From contig JAJNQB010000001.1 in assembly GCA_021155045.1 (NCBI GenBank), forward strand, positions 258,059-322,058: DNA of 64,000 nt, read 5' to 3'. Each line of letters opens with the position of its first letter. Positions within the stretch are counted from its first letter, which is position 1. Origin of the DNA: Arcticibacter sp. (GTDB lineage Bacteria; Bacteroidota; Bacteroidia; 2-12-FULL-35-15). The notes under the pieces were generated by a model, which saw only the letters and a list, made by a program, of their open reading frames with translations, made no database searches and had not been told where the DNA came from. Both the position numbers and the translations under genes were made by a program. Below are positions 1-9,283 of this stretch, piece after piece.

Positions 1-297
1 ACATCAAAAAATCCATTTGTAAAACCAAAAGAAACAAAAGCAGAAGCTCCCAAAGTAGATACAAAAAATGAAGAAAAAGAGAAGGAGCAAAAACAAATAA
101 AAAATCAGATTGCTAAATCTGAAAAAGAAATTGAACGCTTAGAAATTGAAATAAAACAATTTGACGATAAGCTTGCTGACCCAAATCAGTATCAAACAGT
201 GATGAATGATAAAGATGCTTTTGCAAATTATGAGCAAATGAAAAAATTGCTAGAACAAGAAATGAAAAGTTGGGAAGAGTTAAATGCAAAGTTGTAA
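1..297 (+). CDS. ABC-F family ATPase, C-terminal fragment (5' end outside window)
   Basis: The open frame runs from the first base to a TAA and gives about 98 residues of a highly charged Lys/Glu-rich segment, including the stretch EKEIERLEIEIKQFDDKLAD, predicted to be a coiled coil. This matches the C-terminal arm of ABC-F (Uup/EttA-like) ribosome-associated ATPases, which ends with a two-helix coiled coil after the second ATPase domain. The nucleotide-binding domains lie upstream of the window, so the family call rests only on the tail. It converges with the outer-membrane protein gene that follows, and no terminator is visible between them. A different coiled-coil protein is possible. Confidence 0.6.
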   Translation, partial: TSKNPFVKPKETKAEAPKVDTKNEEKEKEQKQIKNQIAKSEKEIERLEIEIKQFDDKLADPNQYQTVMNDKDAFANYEQMKKLLEQEMKSWEELNAKL

Positions 298-303
298 TTT
301 TTG

Positions 304-1044
304 TCAAAACCTCATTCCAAAAGTAATGGCAAGGTTGCCATCTCTGATGTTTAAACTGTTTGTGTTTTCGTTCCCTACATAATGCAATCTTGAGATGTTG
401 TATTTGTAAGTAAACTCTAGAAATAAAGCTTTTGCACTTTCTCTATAATTTTTTTGGATGCCAAATCCTAAATGGTAAAAAGCATTAAATTTTTTATCTA
501 CAATATGATTTTCGAACGTTAAATTTGTTTTTCCTTCATAAATAGGAGTTGCAGTTGAATCATTTTCAATGTAGGTCATTGATTTTACAATGTATCTAAA
601 ACCTATTCCTCCAAAATAATAAGCAGTATAAAAATGTTCTTTTTCGTTGTTTAATGCCTGCTTGAAGCCAAGCGGCACTTGAACTTCATTGTATCTTATC
701 TCATGAAAATAAGCATAGTTTTCATCAAATAAATAAGTATGTTGTGGAGCCTTGTAATAACCATAAAATTTTAGTCCTTGACTCATAAATTCAAGTCCAG
801 TAATAACATTTGTTTTTCTGCCTAATAATATTTCTAATTTGTAAGCAGCATTAAATCCTGGTTTTGATTTTGTATTAGCAGTATGTTTTGTGTGATTTTT
901 ATAAAAAGAAAATACATACCCTGCGCTTAACCTGTGTTTTATCCTTCCTTTTCCATATGGGGAATAATCTTGCGCATACGATTGATTAATAACAATCAAC
1001 GAAACAACAAATAAAATTAATTTTAAAAGCTTATCGTTTCTCAT
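304..1044 (-). CDS. Outer-membrane beta-barrel-like protein, unknown function
   Basis: I do not recognise a specific family. The protein starts with a clear Sec signal peptide (MRNDKLLKLILFVVSLIVIN, then a cut after SYAQ). The mature part alternates hydrophobic and polar residues, is rich in Tyr/Phe, and ends in an aromatic residue (LAITFGMRF), as outer-membrane barrels do. About 246 residues would fit an 8-10 strand barrel. I chose the internal Met because it opens the signal peptide; an in-frame ATG five codons upstream would only add MVKKC. The 5' end overlaps the 3' end of the amidohydrolase gene by 14 bases, so the two are probably co-transcribed. Confidence 0.6.
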   Translation of the reverse strand: MRNDKLLKLILFVVSLIVINQSYAQDYSPYGKGRIKHRLSAGYVFSFYKNHTKHTANTKSKPGFNAAYKLEILLGRKTNVITGLEFMSQGLKFYGYYKAPQHTYLFDENYAYFHEIRYNEVQVPLGFKQALNNEKEHFYTAYYFGGIGFRYIVKSMTYIENDSTATPIYEGKTNLTFENHIVDKKFNAFYHLGFGIQKNYRESAKALFLEFTYKYNISRLHYVGNENTNSLNIRDGNLAITFGMRF

Positions 1045-2677
1045 ACACTTTTTCACCATTTACAAAAGTATAAACAACTTTTGTTTTTGGAACATTGTCG
1101 ATATCACATTTCATAATATCATTATCAAGTATTATAAAATCTGCAAGTTTACCAACTTCAATACTTCCTTTTTCATTTTCTTCAAAGTTTGCATACGCAC
1201 CCCAAATAGTCATTCCTTTTAAAGTATTTTCTCTTGACAAAGCATTTTCTATTTGAAAACCATCCTTTGGAAAACCTTTTAAATCTTTACGCGCAACAGC
1301 AGCATAAAAAGTAAAAAATGGATTGATGCTTTCAACTGGAAAATCTGTGCCGAGTGCAATCATTCCACAAGCTTTTAATAAATCATTATATGCATACGCA
1401 TATTTAACACGTTCTGGTCCAAGCCTGTCTTTTGCCCAATACATATCACTTGTTGCATGAGTAGGCTGAACGGATGGAATAATACCCGAAAAATATTTTA
1501 AATCATTTTCATTAACTACTTGCGCATGTTCTATTCTCCATCTATAACTTATTGGCGCAGGGCTTGCAGTGCTGTTTGATATAAGTGTTTTGTAGCAAAT
1601 ATTTTTTATTATTCTTGCAGATGAATCTCCGATGCAATGTGTATTCATTTGAAAATTATGTTCTCTCATTAATACAGCCATGCTATCAAAATGTTCTATT
1701 TTGCTCAATAAAAAACCTCTCTCATCTATTTTATCTGAATAAGATTTAATTAAGCATGCACCTCTTGAACCTAAAGCCCCATCAGCATAAAATTTGAATG
1801 AACGAACATTTAGCTTTTCGGTTTTATAAATTCCATTTTTAAGATAATAGTCTTTGTTTTCTTTGTTATCTGTGAGCATTGCATAAATACGCATTTTTAA
1901 TTCTCCCGATTTTTGAAACTCATCCATTGCATCAACAATGTTTTTTTCGAGTCCTGCATCATCAACCGTTGTTAGCCCAACTTCAAAACATTTTTTTTGT
2001 GCATCAAGTAATGCTTTTTTAATTTCTTCTTTTGTAGGTTTTGGAATACTATTTTTCACCAAATCAACAGCATTGTCGATTAATATTCCCGTAAGGGCTT
2101 TGTTTTTTATTTCGACAACTCCTCCTGAAATTTCTGTATCCATATTAATATGGGCAGACATTAACGCCTTTTTATTAGCTAATACAGCATGTCCATCTAT
2201 TCGTTCAATAAATATTGGAGTGTTTGGAAATAAACTATCTAATTTAAAACGTGTTGGAAATTCTTTAATCTCCCAATCATTTTGATCCCATCCTCTTCCA
2301 ACTATCCATTCCGTTTTATTTGTTTTTGAATAGTCAATTATTTTTTGAACTACTTCGTCAAATGATTTTGTGCCAACTAAATTTAATTCTTGCAATCCTT
2401 TTCCGTAACCATAAAAATGACAATGAGAATCAATAAATCCGGGATAAATAGCTTTGCCTTGAGCATCAATAATTTCTGATGCATTGTAACTACTTAAAAT
2501 TTCATCGTCTGTTCCAATAGCAATAAATTTTCCATCTTTTATTGCAAAACTTTGAGCATTCGAAAATGTTGAATCAACAGTATAGATAATTGCATTATGA
2601 ATTATTAAATCTGCTTGTTGTTTTTGTGAACAAGAAAAAAAACAAAAGATTAAAAAAGAAATGATGGTTATTCGCAT
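1031..2677 (-). CDS. Amidohydrolase family 3 (YtcJ-like) lipoprotein
   Basis: This is a metal-dependent hydrolase of the YtcJ/imidazolonepropionase-like group, which acts on C-N bonds; the substrate is unknown. The N-terminus is a lipoprotein signal (MRITIISFLIFCFFSC, lipidated Cys about residue 16), so the enzyme is probably anchored facing the periplasm. Family landmarks appear in order: the metal motif DSHCHFYGYG, then DGHAVLANKKAL, FYADGALGSRGA, MNTHCIGD, RIEHAQVV and ALGTDFPVE. The chosen start is the ATG one base after the SDR stop codon; a longer frame begins inside the SDR gene but would spoil the signal peptide. The length, about 548 residues, is normal for the family. Confidence in family is high, in substrate none. 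Confidence 0.9.
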   Translation of the reverse strand: MRITIISFLIFCFFSCSQKQQADLIIHNAIIYTVDSTFSNAQSFAIKDGKFIAIGTDDEILSSYNASEIIDAQGKAIYPGFIDSHCHFYGYGKGLQELNLVGTKSFDEVVQKIIDYSKTNKTEWIVGRGWDQNDWEIKEFPTRFKLDSLFPNTPIFIERIDGHAVLANKKALMSAHINMDTEISGGVVEIKNKALTGILIDNAVDLVKNSIPKPTKEEIKKALLDAQKKCFEVGLTTVDDAGLEKNIVDAMDEFQKSGELKMRIYAMLTDNKENKDYYLKNGIYKTEKLNVRSFKFYADGALGSRGACLIKSYSDKIDERGFLLSKIEHFDSMAVLMREHNFQMNTHCIGDSSARIIKNICYKTLISNSTASPAPISYRWRIEHAQVVNENDLKYFSGIIPSVQPTHATSDMYWAKDRLGPERVKYAYAYNDLLKACGMIALGTDFPVESINPFFTFYAAVARKDLKGFPKDGFQIENALSRENTLKGMTIWGAYANFEENEKGSIEVGKLADFIILDNDIMKCDIDNVPKTKVVYTFVNGEKVYEKR

Positions 2678-2678
2678 T

Positions 2679-3431
2679 TTATTTTCTAATAGTGTTAGTG
2701 GCATTTGCTTGAACTGTAGGTGTAATAATTAAATCGCTAATATTTACATGTGCAGGTCTGGATGCAGCCCAATAGATTGTATCAGCAATGTCTTCAGCAG
2801 TTAAAGGTTGTAATCCTTTGTAAACATTTTTTGCTTTTTCTTCATCACCTTTATATCTTACAATACTAAATTCTGTTTCCACCATTCCTGGATGGATACC
2901 TGTAACTTTTATTCCGTGCGGTAGCATGTCTATTCGCATTGCTTTATTTAAAGCATCAACAGCGTGTTTGGTTGCGCAATAAACATTTCCGTTTGAATAT
3001 ACCTCTTTGCCTGCAATTGAACCTATGTTTATGATATGTCCAAAACCATTTTCAATCATAATAGGAGCAAGTGTACGGGTTATATAAAGTAAACCTTTAA
3101 TATTTGTATCAATCATTCTTTCCCAATCATCAATAATTCCTTCTTGTATAGGACCTAATCCTACTGCTAGTCCAGCATTATTTACCAGTACATTTATTTT
3201 TTTCCAATTATCAGGAATTGATTTTATAGCAGATTCAACTTCGCTTAATTTTCTAACATCAAAATTTAAATTTAATGTGTCAATCTTATAAGTGGATTTT
3301 AAATAATTAGATAATTCGTCTAATCGTTCTTTTCTTCTTCCCGTAATAATTAAGTTGTAACCATTTTTGGCAAACACTTCTGCTGTCGCTTTTCCAATTC
3401 CTGCTGTCGCTCCTGTAATTAATGCTATCAT
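2679..3431 (-). CDS. Short-chain dehydrogenase/reductase (YdfG-like)
   Basis: This is a classical SDR oxidoreductase using NAD(P)H. It has the nucleotide-binding motif TGATAGIGKATAE near residue 7, the NNAG motif (VLVNNAG), the catalytic Ser in NIGSIAG, and the YxxxK pair in YCATKHA. The arginine in TGRRKERL after the second strand suggests NADPH preference. The C-terminal HVNISDLIITPTVQAN resembles the YdfG/L-allo-threonine dehydrogenase branch, so a 3-hydroxy acid or serine/threonine-type substrate is a reasonable guess. At 250 residues it is a complete enzyme. It lies between the propeller gene (one base gap) and the amidohydrolase (one base gap), which makes a tight operon. Confidence 0.92.
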   Translation of the reverse strand: MIALITGATAGIGKATAEVFAKNGYNLIITGRRKERLDELSNYLKSTYKIDTLNLNFDVRKLSEVESAIKSIPDNWKKINVLVNNAGLAVGLGPIQEGIIDDWERMIDTNIKGLLYITRTLAPIMIENGFGHIINIGSIAGKEVYSNGNVYCATKHAVDALNKAMRIDMLPHGIKVTGIHPGMVETEFSIVRYKGDEEKAKNVYKGLQPLTAEDIADTIYWAASRPAHVNISDLIITPTVQANATNTIRK

Positions 3432-3432
3432 A

Positions 3433-5964
3433 TTATATTTTCACGAATTTTTTTATTGATTTTTTATTGTTGCTTTCAATCATGATAATATACGTTCCAA
3501 CTGATAAATCACTTGTTGATATGGTTATTGAATTTGTAAAATCTACACTTGCCGATTTTACTTTTTCTCCGCTTAATGTATAAATTTCAAAAATAATTTT
3601 CGAAGATTTATTGATGTTAGAAATTGTAATGCTCTCTTTTGCTGGGTTTGGAAAAATTGATAGTTCATTGTTTGCTTGATAGAAATTTTCAATTCCTGTA
3701 ATGGTTGAAATGTCAAGTGTTTGAACAGAACGAGCAAATGTACTTGCAATCACTTTATTGTTAGCTGTATTAAACTCAATATCAAAAACAGGTATCATTG
3801 GCATATTATTTCCTAATCGTTGCCAATTAGTTCCTCCGTTTAAAGTATAATAAACTCCAATATCGGTTGAAACATAAATTAAATTTTCATTGCCATTTGT
3901 TATTAAAACATCGTTTATTCCCACTTGTGGTAGATCCCCAGAAATATCTTGCCAACTACTTCCGTTGTTTATCGATTTATGTATATGAGGTATGTTATCG
4001 CCATCTCTGTAGCCAGAATGACTTACATATAAATTGTTTAAAACATTGGGCGATGCTTGAACGCTGGTAACATATCTAATTGGTAATGTACCTGTGATGT
4101 TTGTCCAAGAGCTGCCATCATTTAAAGTTAGCCACACGTTTGCATCTCCTGTTCCTGCAATAATTTTATTAGCAGCTAAAGGAGATTCATCAATAGTAGT
4201 AATGGTATGTAAATCATCACGAAAAGCATCAACACCATCTGTTAAATCATTGCTAATTTGAGTCCACACTCCATAAGGAGCTCCCGTCATTTTATAAACT
4301 TTATCTGTACCGCAATATAAATTTGTATGGTCGAATTTACTTATCAAATAAGGCATATCCCAATTAATTCTGTCTGAAGGATCAATTCCAGAAGTTGCAT
4401 CATAAAAACCAAATCCACCATCATCAGAGTAAACCAAACCTCCCCATTGTGTTTCGGCATAAATAATACTTGGGTCAATTGGATCAACGTAGGATTGAAA
4501 GCCATCGCCACCATAAGCTCTTGTCCAATTATTAATTAATGCAGCATTTCCAAAAGATGTTCCATTGTCTTGAACTCCACACCAATATTCGTTTGGAGTA
4601 AATGGGTTTTCATTTGAATGATAAACTTGGTTTACAGGAATATTATCAATGTCGGTCCAGTTGGCACAATTATCAATGGTTTTATAAATTCCTCCATCGG
4701 TACACAAAACAATAGTATTTCCATTTATAAATTGCATATCGTGAGAATCTGCATGAACTTCATACAGCCACCAATCAGGTGTTGCCATATTCCATGTAAT
4801 ACCATTGTCGGTAGTTGTGTACGAATCAACACCTAAAACATAAATTTGATTTGAGTTGGCGGGATTCACATAAATTTTTCCGAAATACCAACCAAATCCA
4901 TAATAAAGATTTCCTAATCCACCAATTGGAATTCCATTCCATGTATTTCCTCCATCAATTGTTTTATAAATACCATCAACATTGGAGCCTACATCGGCAA
5001 TGATGGTGTATAAAATATTTGGATTTGCTGGGTAGATGGTTAAACCAATTCTTCCTACTGGATAATTTGGAAGTCCATTTGTTAGTTGATTCCAAGTGGA
5101 ACCCCCATCAATGGTTTTCCATATTTTACATTCTGGTCCGTAGTAAACGCTTTCAAAATTATTTCTGATACGAGTATAACTTGCAGAATAAAGTATTTGT
5201 GTGTTACTGGGATTAATAACTAAATCAATAATTCCAGTTTCATTATTTATTCCTTGTATTTGAGTCCACGAAACACCTCCATTTATTGATTTAAATAATC
5301 CTCTATTATTATCTCTTACAAAAGGCTGCCCCATTGTGGCAGCATAAATAATATTTGAATTTGTTGGGTCAATAATTATTTTAGAAAAAACATGTTGATT
5401 GTTCAATCCCATATTTGTCCATGTATTTCCACCATCCACACTTTTGTATATTCCATCGCCAATGTAACATAAACCAGAGATATTTGCATCACCAGTTCCC
5501 ACCCAAATTGTGCCAGAATTATTTGGATCAATTGCAATACATCCTATTGAAATAAATGGTTGCGCATCAAAAATTGAAGACCATGTTGTTCCTCCATTTA
5601 TTGTTTTAAAAACTCCACCAGTAGCAGCTCCCGCATAAATAATATTTGAATTTAATGGGTCAATTGCTGTGCAATTAAATCTCCCTCCAATATTACCAGG
5701 ACCTTCTACATTCCAGTTTAAAACAAGTGGCGACTTTGATTTTTGAAATTCAAAAGATTGGTAACCATTTAGTAATGCATTTTGATATGCTTTAAAATCA
5801 AATTCTTTGTCTGGATAAGAACGCATTATCAGCATACGTTCATTGGGTTCCATAATATTTTCTTTTTCAGAAGAATGAAGTTGTTTGATTTTTGTTTTAT
5901 TAAAATTCAAACACAAAAAAGAAAGTGTTAATGCGATAAAAAAAATTGATAGAGTGTTTTTCAT
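3433..5964 (-). CDS. Large Asp-box (BNR/VPS10-like) beta-propeller protein with T9SS type A sorting domain
   Basis: The protein has 843 residues, an N-terminal signal anchor (MKNTLSIFFIALTLSFLC) and a long run of Asp-box repeats of the form S/T-x-D/N-G-G-x-T-W, for example TINGGTTW, SVDGGNTW, TIDGGSTW and SINNGSSW. I count about eleven, some degenerate. Such repeats build sialidase- or sortilin-type propellers. No sialidase catalytic Arg triad or FRIP motif was recognised, so it is more likely a binding or adhesion protein. The last 75 or so residues (LSIFPNPAKESITISN to the end) are a typical type A sorting domain, so the protein should be exported by the T9SS encoded elsewhere in this window. 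The gene is one base from the SDR gene. Confidence 0.88.
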   Translation of the reverse strand: MKNTLSIFFIALTLSFLCLNFNKTKIKQLHSSEKENIMEPNERMLIMRSYPDKEFDFKAYQNALLNGYQSFEFQKSKSPLVLNWNVEGPGNIGGRFNCTAIDPLNSNIIYAGAATGGVFKTINGGTTWSSIFDAQPFISIGCIAIDPNNSGTIWVGTGDANISGLCYIGDGIYKSVDGGNTWTNMGLNNQHVFSKIIIDPTNSNIIYAATMGQPFVRDNNRGLFKSINGGVSWTQIQGINNETGIIDLVINPSNTQILYSASYTRIRNNFESVYYGPECKIWKTIDGGSTWNQLTNGLPNYPVGRIGLTIYPANPNILYTIIADVGSNVDGIYKTIDGGNTWNGIPIGGLGNLYYGFGWYFGKIYVNPANSNQIYVLGVDSYTTTDNGITWNMATPDWWLYEVHADSHDMQFINGNTIVLCTDGGIYKTIDNCANWTDIDNIPVNQVYHSNENPFTPNEYWCGVQDNGTSFGNAALINNWTRAYGGDGFQSYVDPIDPSIIYAETQWGGLVYSDDGGFGFYDATSGIDPSDRINWDMPYLISKFDHTNLYCGTDKVYKMTGAPYGVWTQISNDLTDGVDAFRDDLHTITTIDESPLAANKIIAGTGDANVWLTLNDGSSWTNITGTLPIRYVTSVQASPNVLNNLYVSHSGYRDGDNIPHIHKSINNGSSWQDISGDLPQVGINDVLITNGNENLIYVSTDIGVYYTLNGGTNWQRLGNNMPMIPVFDIEFNTANNKVIASTFARSVQTLDISTITGIENFYQANNELSIFPNPAKESITISNINKSSKIIFEIYTLSGEKVKSASVDFTNSITISTSDLSVGTYIIMIESNNKKSIKKFVKI

Positions 5965-5981
5965 TGTAATGTTATTTAGTG

Positions 5982-7901
5982 TTAAACATTCAACTTGCTA
6001 TTTTTCTTGCTATATAAAAAGTAAATTAATAACCCAATCGAAAGCCATATTCCAAAGCCAATCCAATTGGATACTCCTAATTCTGCCATCATATATAAAC
6101 AACTTATTAGTCCTAACATGGGTATTAAAGAAAGGTTTTCTTTAAATGCCCATATTGTTAGCCCCAATGAAATCAAAATAAAAATCCACATAGGTATTTT
6201 ATGTTTGAATAAACTAAACCCTGATTCAAATTTCAAATTTTCTTCGATTGGCAATTCATTTATTAATGAAGCATACTTGCTTTCATCTAAAGCACTCATG
6301 TATGTTTCTAAATCATTGTTGCTGTTAAATAAATTTAGGCTATCGGAGGCTGTGATATGTGTTTTTATATTGTTAATTTGATTTTCATTTAATGATGTTA
6401 CAATAGTAGAAGCGTCATTTAATTGCTTTTCATTTGTTAAAAAATGGATTGTAGCTTCTTTGTTATAAGTAAAAGATAACACAATAGTTACAATTAATAA
6501 AAGCGGCATAATATATTTGCTGTTTACATAAGGTGTTTTAAACTTTCCTCTTGGAATATCTTTTTTATTTTGTAAAACCAAAACTCCTGCACATACCAAT
6601 ACAAAAGCAAAAAGAGTTCCTATGCTACATAAGTCTGTTACCATTGTTAAATTCATAAACAAAGCAGGAACAGCAACAACAAATCCTACTACAATTGTAG
6701 CAAAAGAAGGTGTTTTATATTTAGGGTGAATTTTTGAAAAGCGTTTTGGTAATAAGCCATCACGACTCATGCTCATCCAAATTCTTGGTTGTCCCATTTG
6801 AAAAACTAATAATACACTTGCCATAGCAACTACTGCGCTTACCGCAATAATTCCTGCCATCCATTTTAAATTTAATTTTTGAAAAACAAATGCTAATGGA
6901 TCACCAACTTGTAATTCTTTATAACTAACCATCCCTGTTAAAATTAAAGCAATAATGATGTAAAGTATGGTGCAAATTATAATTGCCCACATCATTCCTC
7001 TTGGCAAATCTCTTTGGGGGTTTTTACATTCTTCGGCAGTTGTAGAAATTGCATCAAAACCTATATAAGCAAAAAACACAGCCGAAACTCCTTTTAAAAT
7101 ACCTGTTATGCCATTTGGTGCGAAAGGATTCCAATTGTCGGTATCTACATAAAACACTCCAACTGCAATTACTAAAAGTATAACACAAAGTTTTATTACT
7201 ACCATTAAATTACTTGCGTTGCGTGATTCTTTCATTCCTCTGTAAACTAACCAAGTAATAAAAATGATAATCATTAACGCAGGCAAATCTGCAATTAAAT
7301 GTAAAGGTCCAATGGTTGGAGCTGTAGTCCAAGCTATGTGTGCAGCTTGCATTCCATCGCTTAAGTTTTCAAATGTTTTCCCACTTTTCATTAATGCAGT
7401 TGCTTCATTAAATCCATTTGACGCACTTAAATAATCCATTTGAACCCACTGAGGGAGGTATATTCCACCGCTATCTAGTAATCCTGTAAAATAATCGCTC
7501 CAAGAAATTGCTACTGTTATATTTCCAATTCCATATTCCATAATAAGTGCCCAACCAATTATCCAAGCAATTAATTCGCCAAAAGCAACATAAGAATATG
7601 TGTAAGCACTTCCAGAAACAGGAACCATGGATGCAAATTCCGCATAAGCAAAAGCTGCAAAACCACAGGCTAAAGCAGTAAATAAAAATAAAAAAATAAC
7701 AGCCGGACCGCCATCTGAACTTGCTTTTCCGATAGTACTAAAAATTCCGGCACCAATAATAGCAGCAATACCAAATGCAGTTAAATCTCTAACGCCTAAG
7801 TGTCTGCCAAGAGACCCATGTCCGCCTTCCGCTTCATTTTTTTCAACTTGTTTTAAAATATCTTGTACCGATTTTTTTCTAAATAAATTATTCAAGCTCA
7901 T
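5982..7901 (-). CDS. APC-superfamily amino acid permease
   Basis: This is an inner-membrane amino acid transporter of the APC superfamily, closest in pattern to bacterial YfnA or cationic amino acid transporters. Evidence includes the first-helix motif FGIAAIIGAGIFSTIG, the segment FFAYIGFDAISTTAEE typical of the sixth and seventh helices, and more than twelve hydrophobic helices. At 639 residues it is longer than most bacterial members. The extra length is an 89-residue hydrophilic segment at about residues 479-567, between a helix and the last hydrophobic block. The gene lies 17 bases downstream-side of the propeller gene and has its own promoter-like -7 element upstream. Substrate cannot be assigned. 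Confidence 0.88.
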   Translation of the reverse strand: MSLNNLFRKKSVQDILKQVEKNEAEGGHGSLGRHLGVRDLTAFGIAAIIGAGIFSTIGKASSDGGPAVIFLFLFTALACGFAAFAYAEFASMVPVSGSAYTYSYVAFGELIAWIIGWALIMEYGIGNITVAISWSDYFTGLLDSGGIYLPQWVQMDYLSASNGFNEATALMKSGKTFENLSDGMQAAHIAWTTAPTIGPLHLIADLPALMIIIFITWLVYRGMKESRNASNLMVVIKLCVILLVIAVGVFYVDTDNWNPFAPNGITGILKGVSAVFFAYIGFDAISTTAEECKNPQRDLPRGMMWAIIICTILYIIIALILTGMVSYKELQVGDPLAFVFQKLNLKWMAGIIAVSAVVAMASVLLVFQMGQPRIWMSMSRDGLLPKRFSKIHPKYKTPSFATIVVGFVVAVPALFMNLTMVTDLCSIGTLFAFVLVCAGVLVLQNKKDIPRGKFKTPYVNSKYIMPLLLIVTIVLSFTYNKEATIHFLTNEKQLNDASTIVTSLNENQINNIKTHITASDSLNLFNSNNDLETYMSALDESKYASLINELPIEENLKFESGFSLFKHKIPMWIFILISLGLTIWAFKENLSLIPMLGLISCLYMMAELGVSNWIGFGIWLSIGLLIYFLYSKKNSKLNV

Positions 7902-7924
7902 ATTTATAATATTGGGTTGCTAAG

Positions 7925-7932
7925 CAAATTTA
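7925..7932 (-). promoter_or_regulatory. Bacteroidota -7 promoter element for the APC permease
   Basis: Read on the minus strand this is TAAATTTG, an exact match to the TAnnTTTG consensus for the primary sigma factor of Bacteroidota, 23 bases before the permease start. No TTTG lies 19 bases upstream; a TTGA sits 11 bases away. The call is from pattern only. Confidence 0.4.
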
Positions 7933-7938
7933 GGATAA

Positions 7939-9270
7939 TTAATTCAATTTGTTTTTTAAATAGGGGAATTTATCTGTTAGTTTTTTTTTGTCGAGAATCA
8001 ACAAAAAAGCAATTAATAAAAATGGAAGAGCTATGGTTTTATACCGTGCTATTGCACCAAGTATAGGTGTAGTTTCTCCAATGATTAAAAATTGCAGCAG
8101 TACAAAAGAAATGCAAAATAAAAAATATTCCCATTTTATTTTCTCAAAGCTATTTTTGAAAACAATACACACGATTATAAATAATAAAATAAAAATATTT
8201 TCTGCTGAAGCCATTAATACCATGATAGATTTTGACTCCCAGATAAATGGTCTTAAAAAAGTATTGATTAATGCTTGAGGACTATTTTTAATAAAAGAAA
8301 AAAATGTAGGTTCTAATTTATTGATTTCAATGCGACTATTTGCTGCTGGAATATTTTTTTCATTTGAATCAGATAATTTTCCTGATGCTAGTTGGTTAAA
8401 TTCAATTTGTTTTTGACTTAAAGTAACAAGTGGGTTTTGAAATGAGCTTATTTTTTCAATGTTTAAGCCAATTGTGCCAATGATAGTAAGTGTTACAAAA
8501 TATTTTATAAAAATGTTTTTTGATGATGTTTTGTTTGCTAAAATCATTAAAATTAAACTTGGTGCTATTGCAATCCAAACATAAAATTTTGAAAAAGCTA
8601 ATAACATAGCCATTGCTAAACAGATTGTAATTGATTTCAATGAGAATAGCTTGTTTGAATAATAAATAAGTAACCCGAGTGAGAAAAAAATTAACCCTTC
8701 TTTTAATACTCCTGAACTCCAAAAAATAACAGAGGGCAATAAAAAAATGGCAAGAATTAACTCCTTCTTTTTATCTAATAAATGATCAACAAACGTTTTA
8801 TAGATAGCTGTCAGTCCTACTAACGATAAAAAGCAGATAAAAACAGTATGCACATTATAATAGCCAAATGAAAATAAACGAACAAACGCATTGAATCTTA
8901 TGATTGTATGGCTATCGTTATAAATATTACTATCAATTTTTTTTGCCCAATAATGCATTTCAGTATAATATTTTTCAAATTCAGGAGTAGAGTTTCCAAT
9001 TCCGAAAAGCATTTTAAAATAATCGATAGGTTTATTTTTTAATGCATCAAACATTATTTTACTGTCATCAAAATATTTATAAATGTCGGCAGTTGCCCTT
9101 TCGGTATAATAAAAAGTATAAATAGCCCACAATAATAGCCCACAACAAATTTTTAAAATAAAAATAAATGAAATTTGTTTCTTAGATAAACCCACTACCT
9201 CAAAAAAAGGCATTTTATAAATTATAAAAATAAATATGAGCGTATAGGTAAGTGTTAAGAGTATTTCCAT
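7939..9270 (-). CDS. Polytopic membrane protein, possibly GT-C-like, unknown function
   Basis: I do not recognise a named family. The 443-residue protein has roughly ten hydrophobic helices and an extended polar loop after the second (about residues 60-120, with TADIYKYFDDSKIMFDAL). This layout, with acidic residues in the first large loop, resembles GT-C glycosyltransferases and polymerase-like proteins of surface polysaccharide loci, but no decisive motif is visible. It stands apart from the exopolysaccharide locus in this window. It sits 14 bases downstream of the HD-domain gene on the same strand and may share its promoter. Confidence 0.6.
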   Translation of the reverse strand: MEILLTLTYTLIFIFIIYKMPFFEVVGLSKKQISFIFILKICCGLLLWAIYTFYYTERATADIYKYFDDSKIMFDALKNKPIDYFKMLFGIGNSTPEFEKYYTEMHYWAKKIDSNIYNDSHTIIRFNAFVRLFSFGYYNVHTVFICFLSLVGLTAIYKTFVDHLLDKKKELILAIFLLPSVIFWSSGVLKEGLIFFSLGLLIYYSNKLFSLKSITICLAMAMLLAFSKFYVWIAIAPSLILMILANKTSSKNIFIKYFVTLTIIGTIGLNIEKISSFQNPLVTLSQKQIEFNQLASGKLSDSNEKNIPAANSRIEINKLEPTFFSFIKNSPQALINTFLRPFIWESKSIMVLMASAENIFILLFIIVCIVFKNSFEKIKWEYFLFCISFVLLQFLIIGETTPILGAIARYKTIALPFLLIAFLLILDKKKLTDKFPYLKNKLN

Positions 9271-9283
9271 TTATTTATCGAAA

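Noticed and set aside
113..307. A 64-codon minus-strand frame opposite the ABC-F tail
   Set aside because: It is antisense to an in-frame coiled coil and its translation is Phe/Leu-rich shadow sequence.
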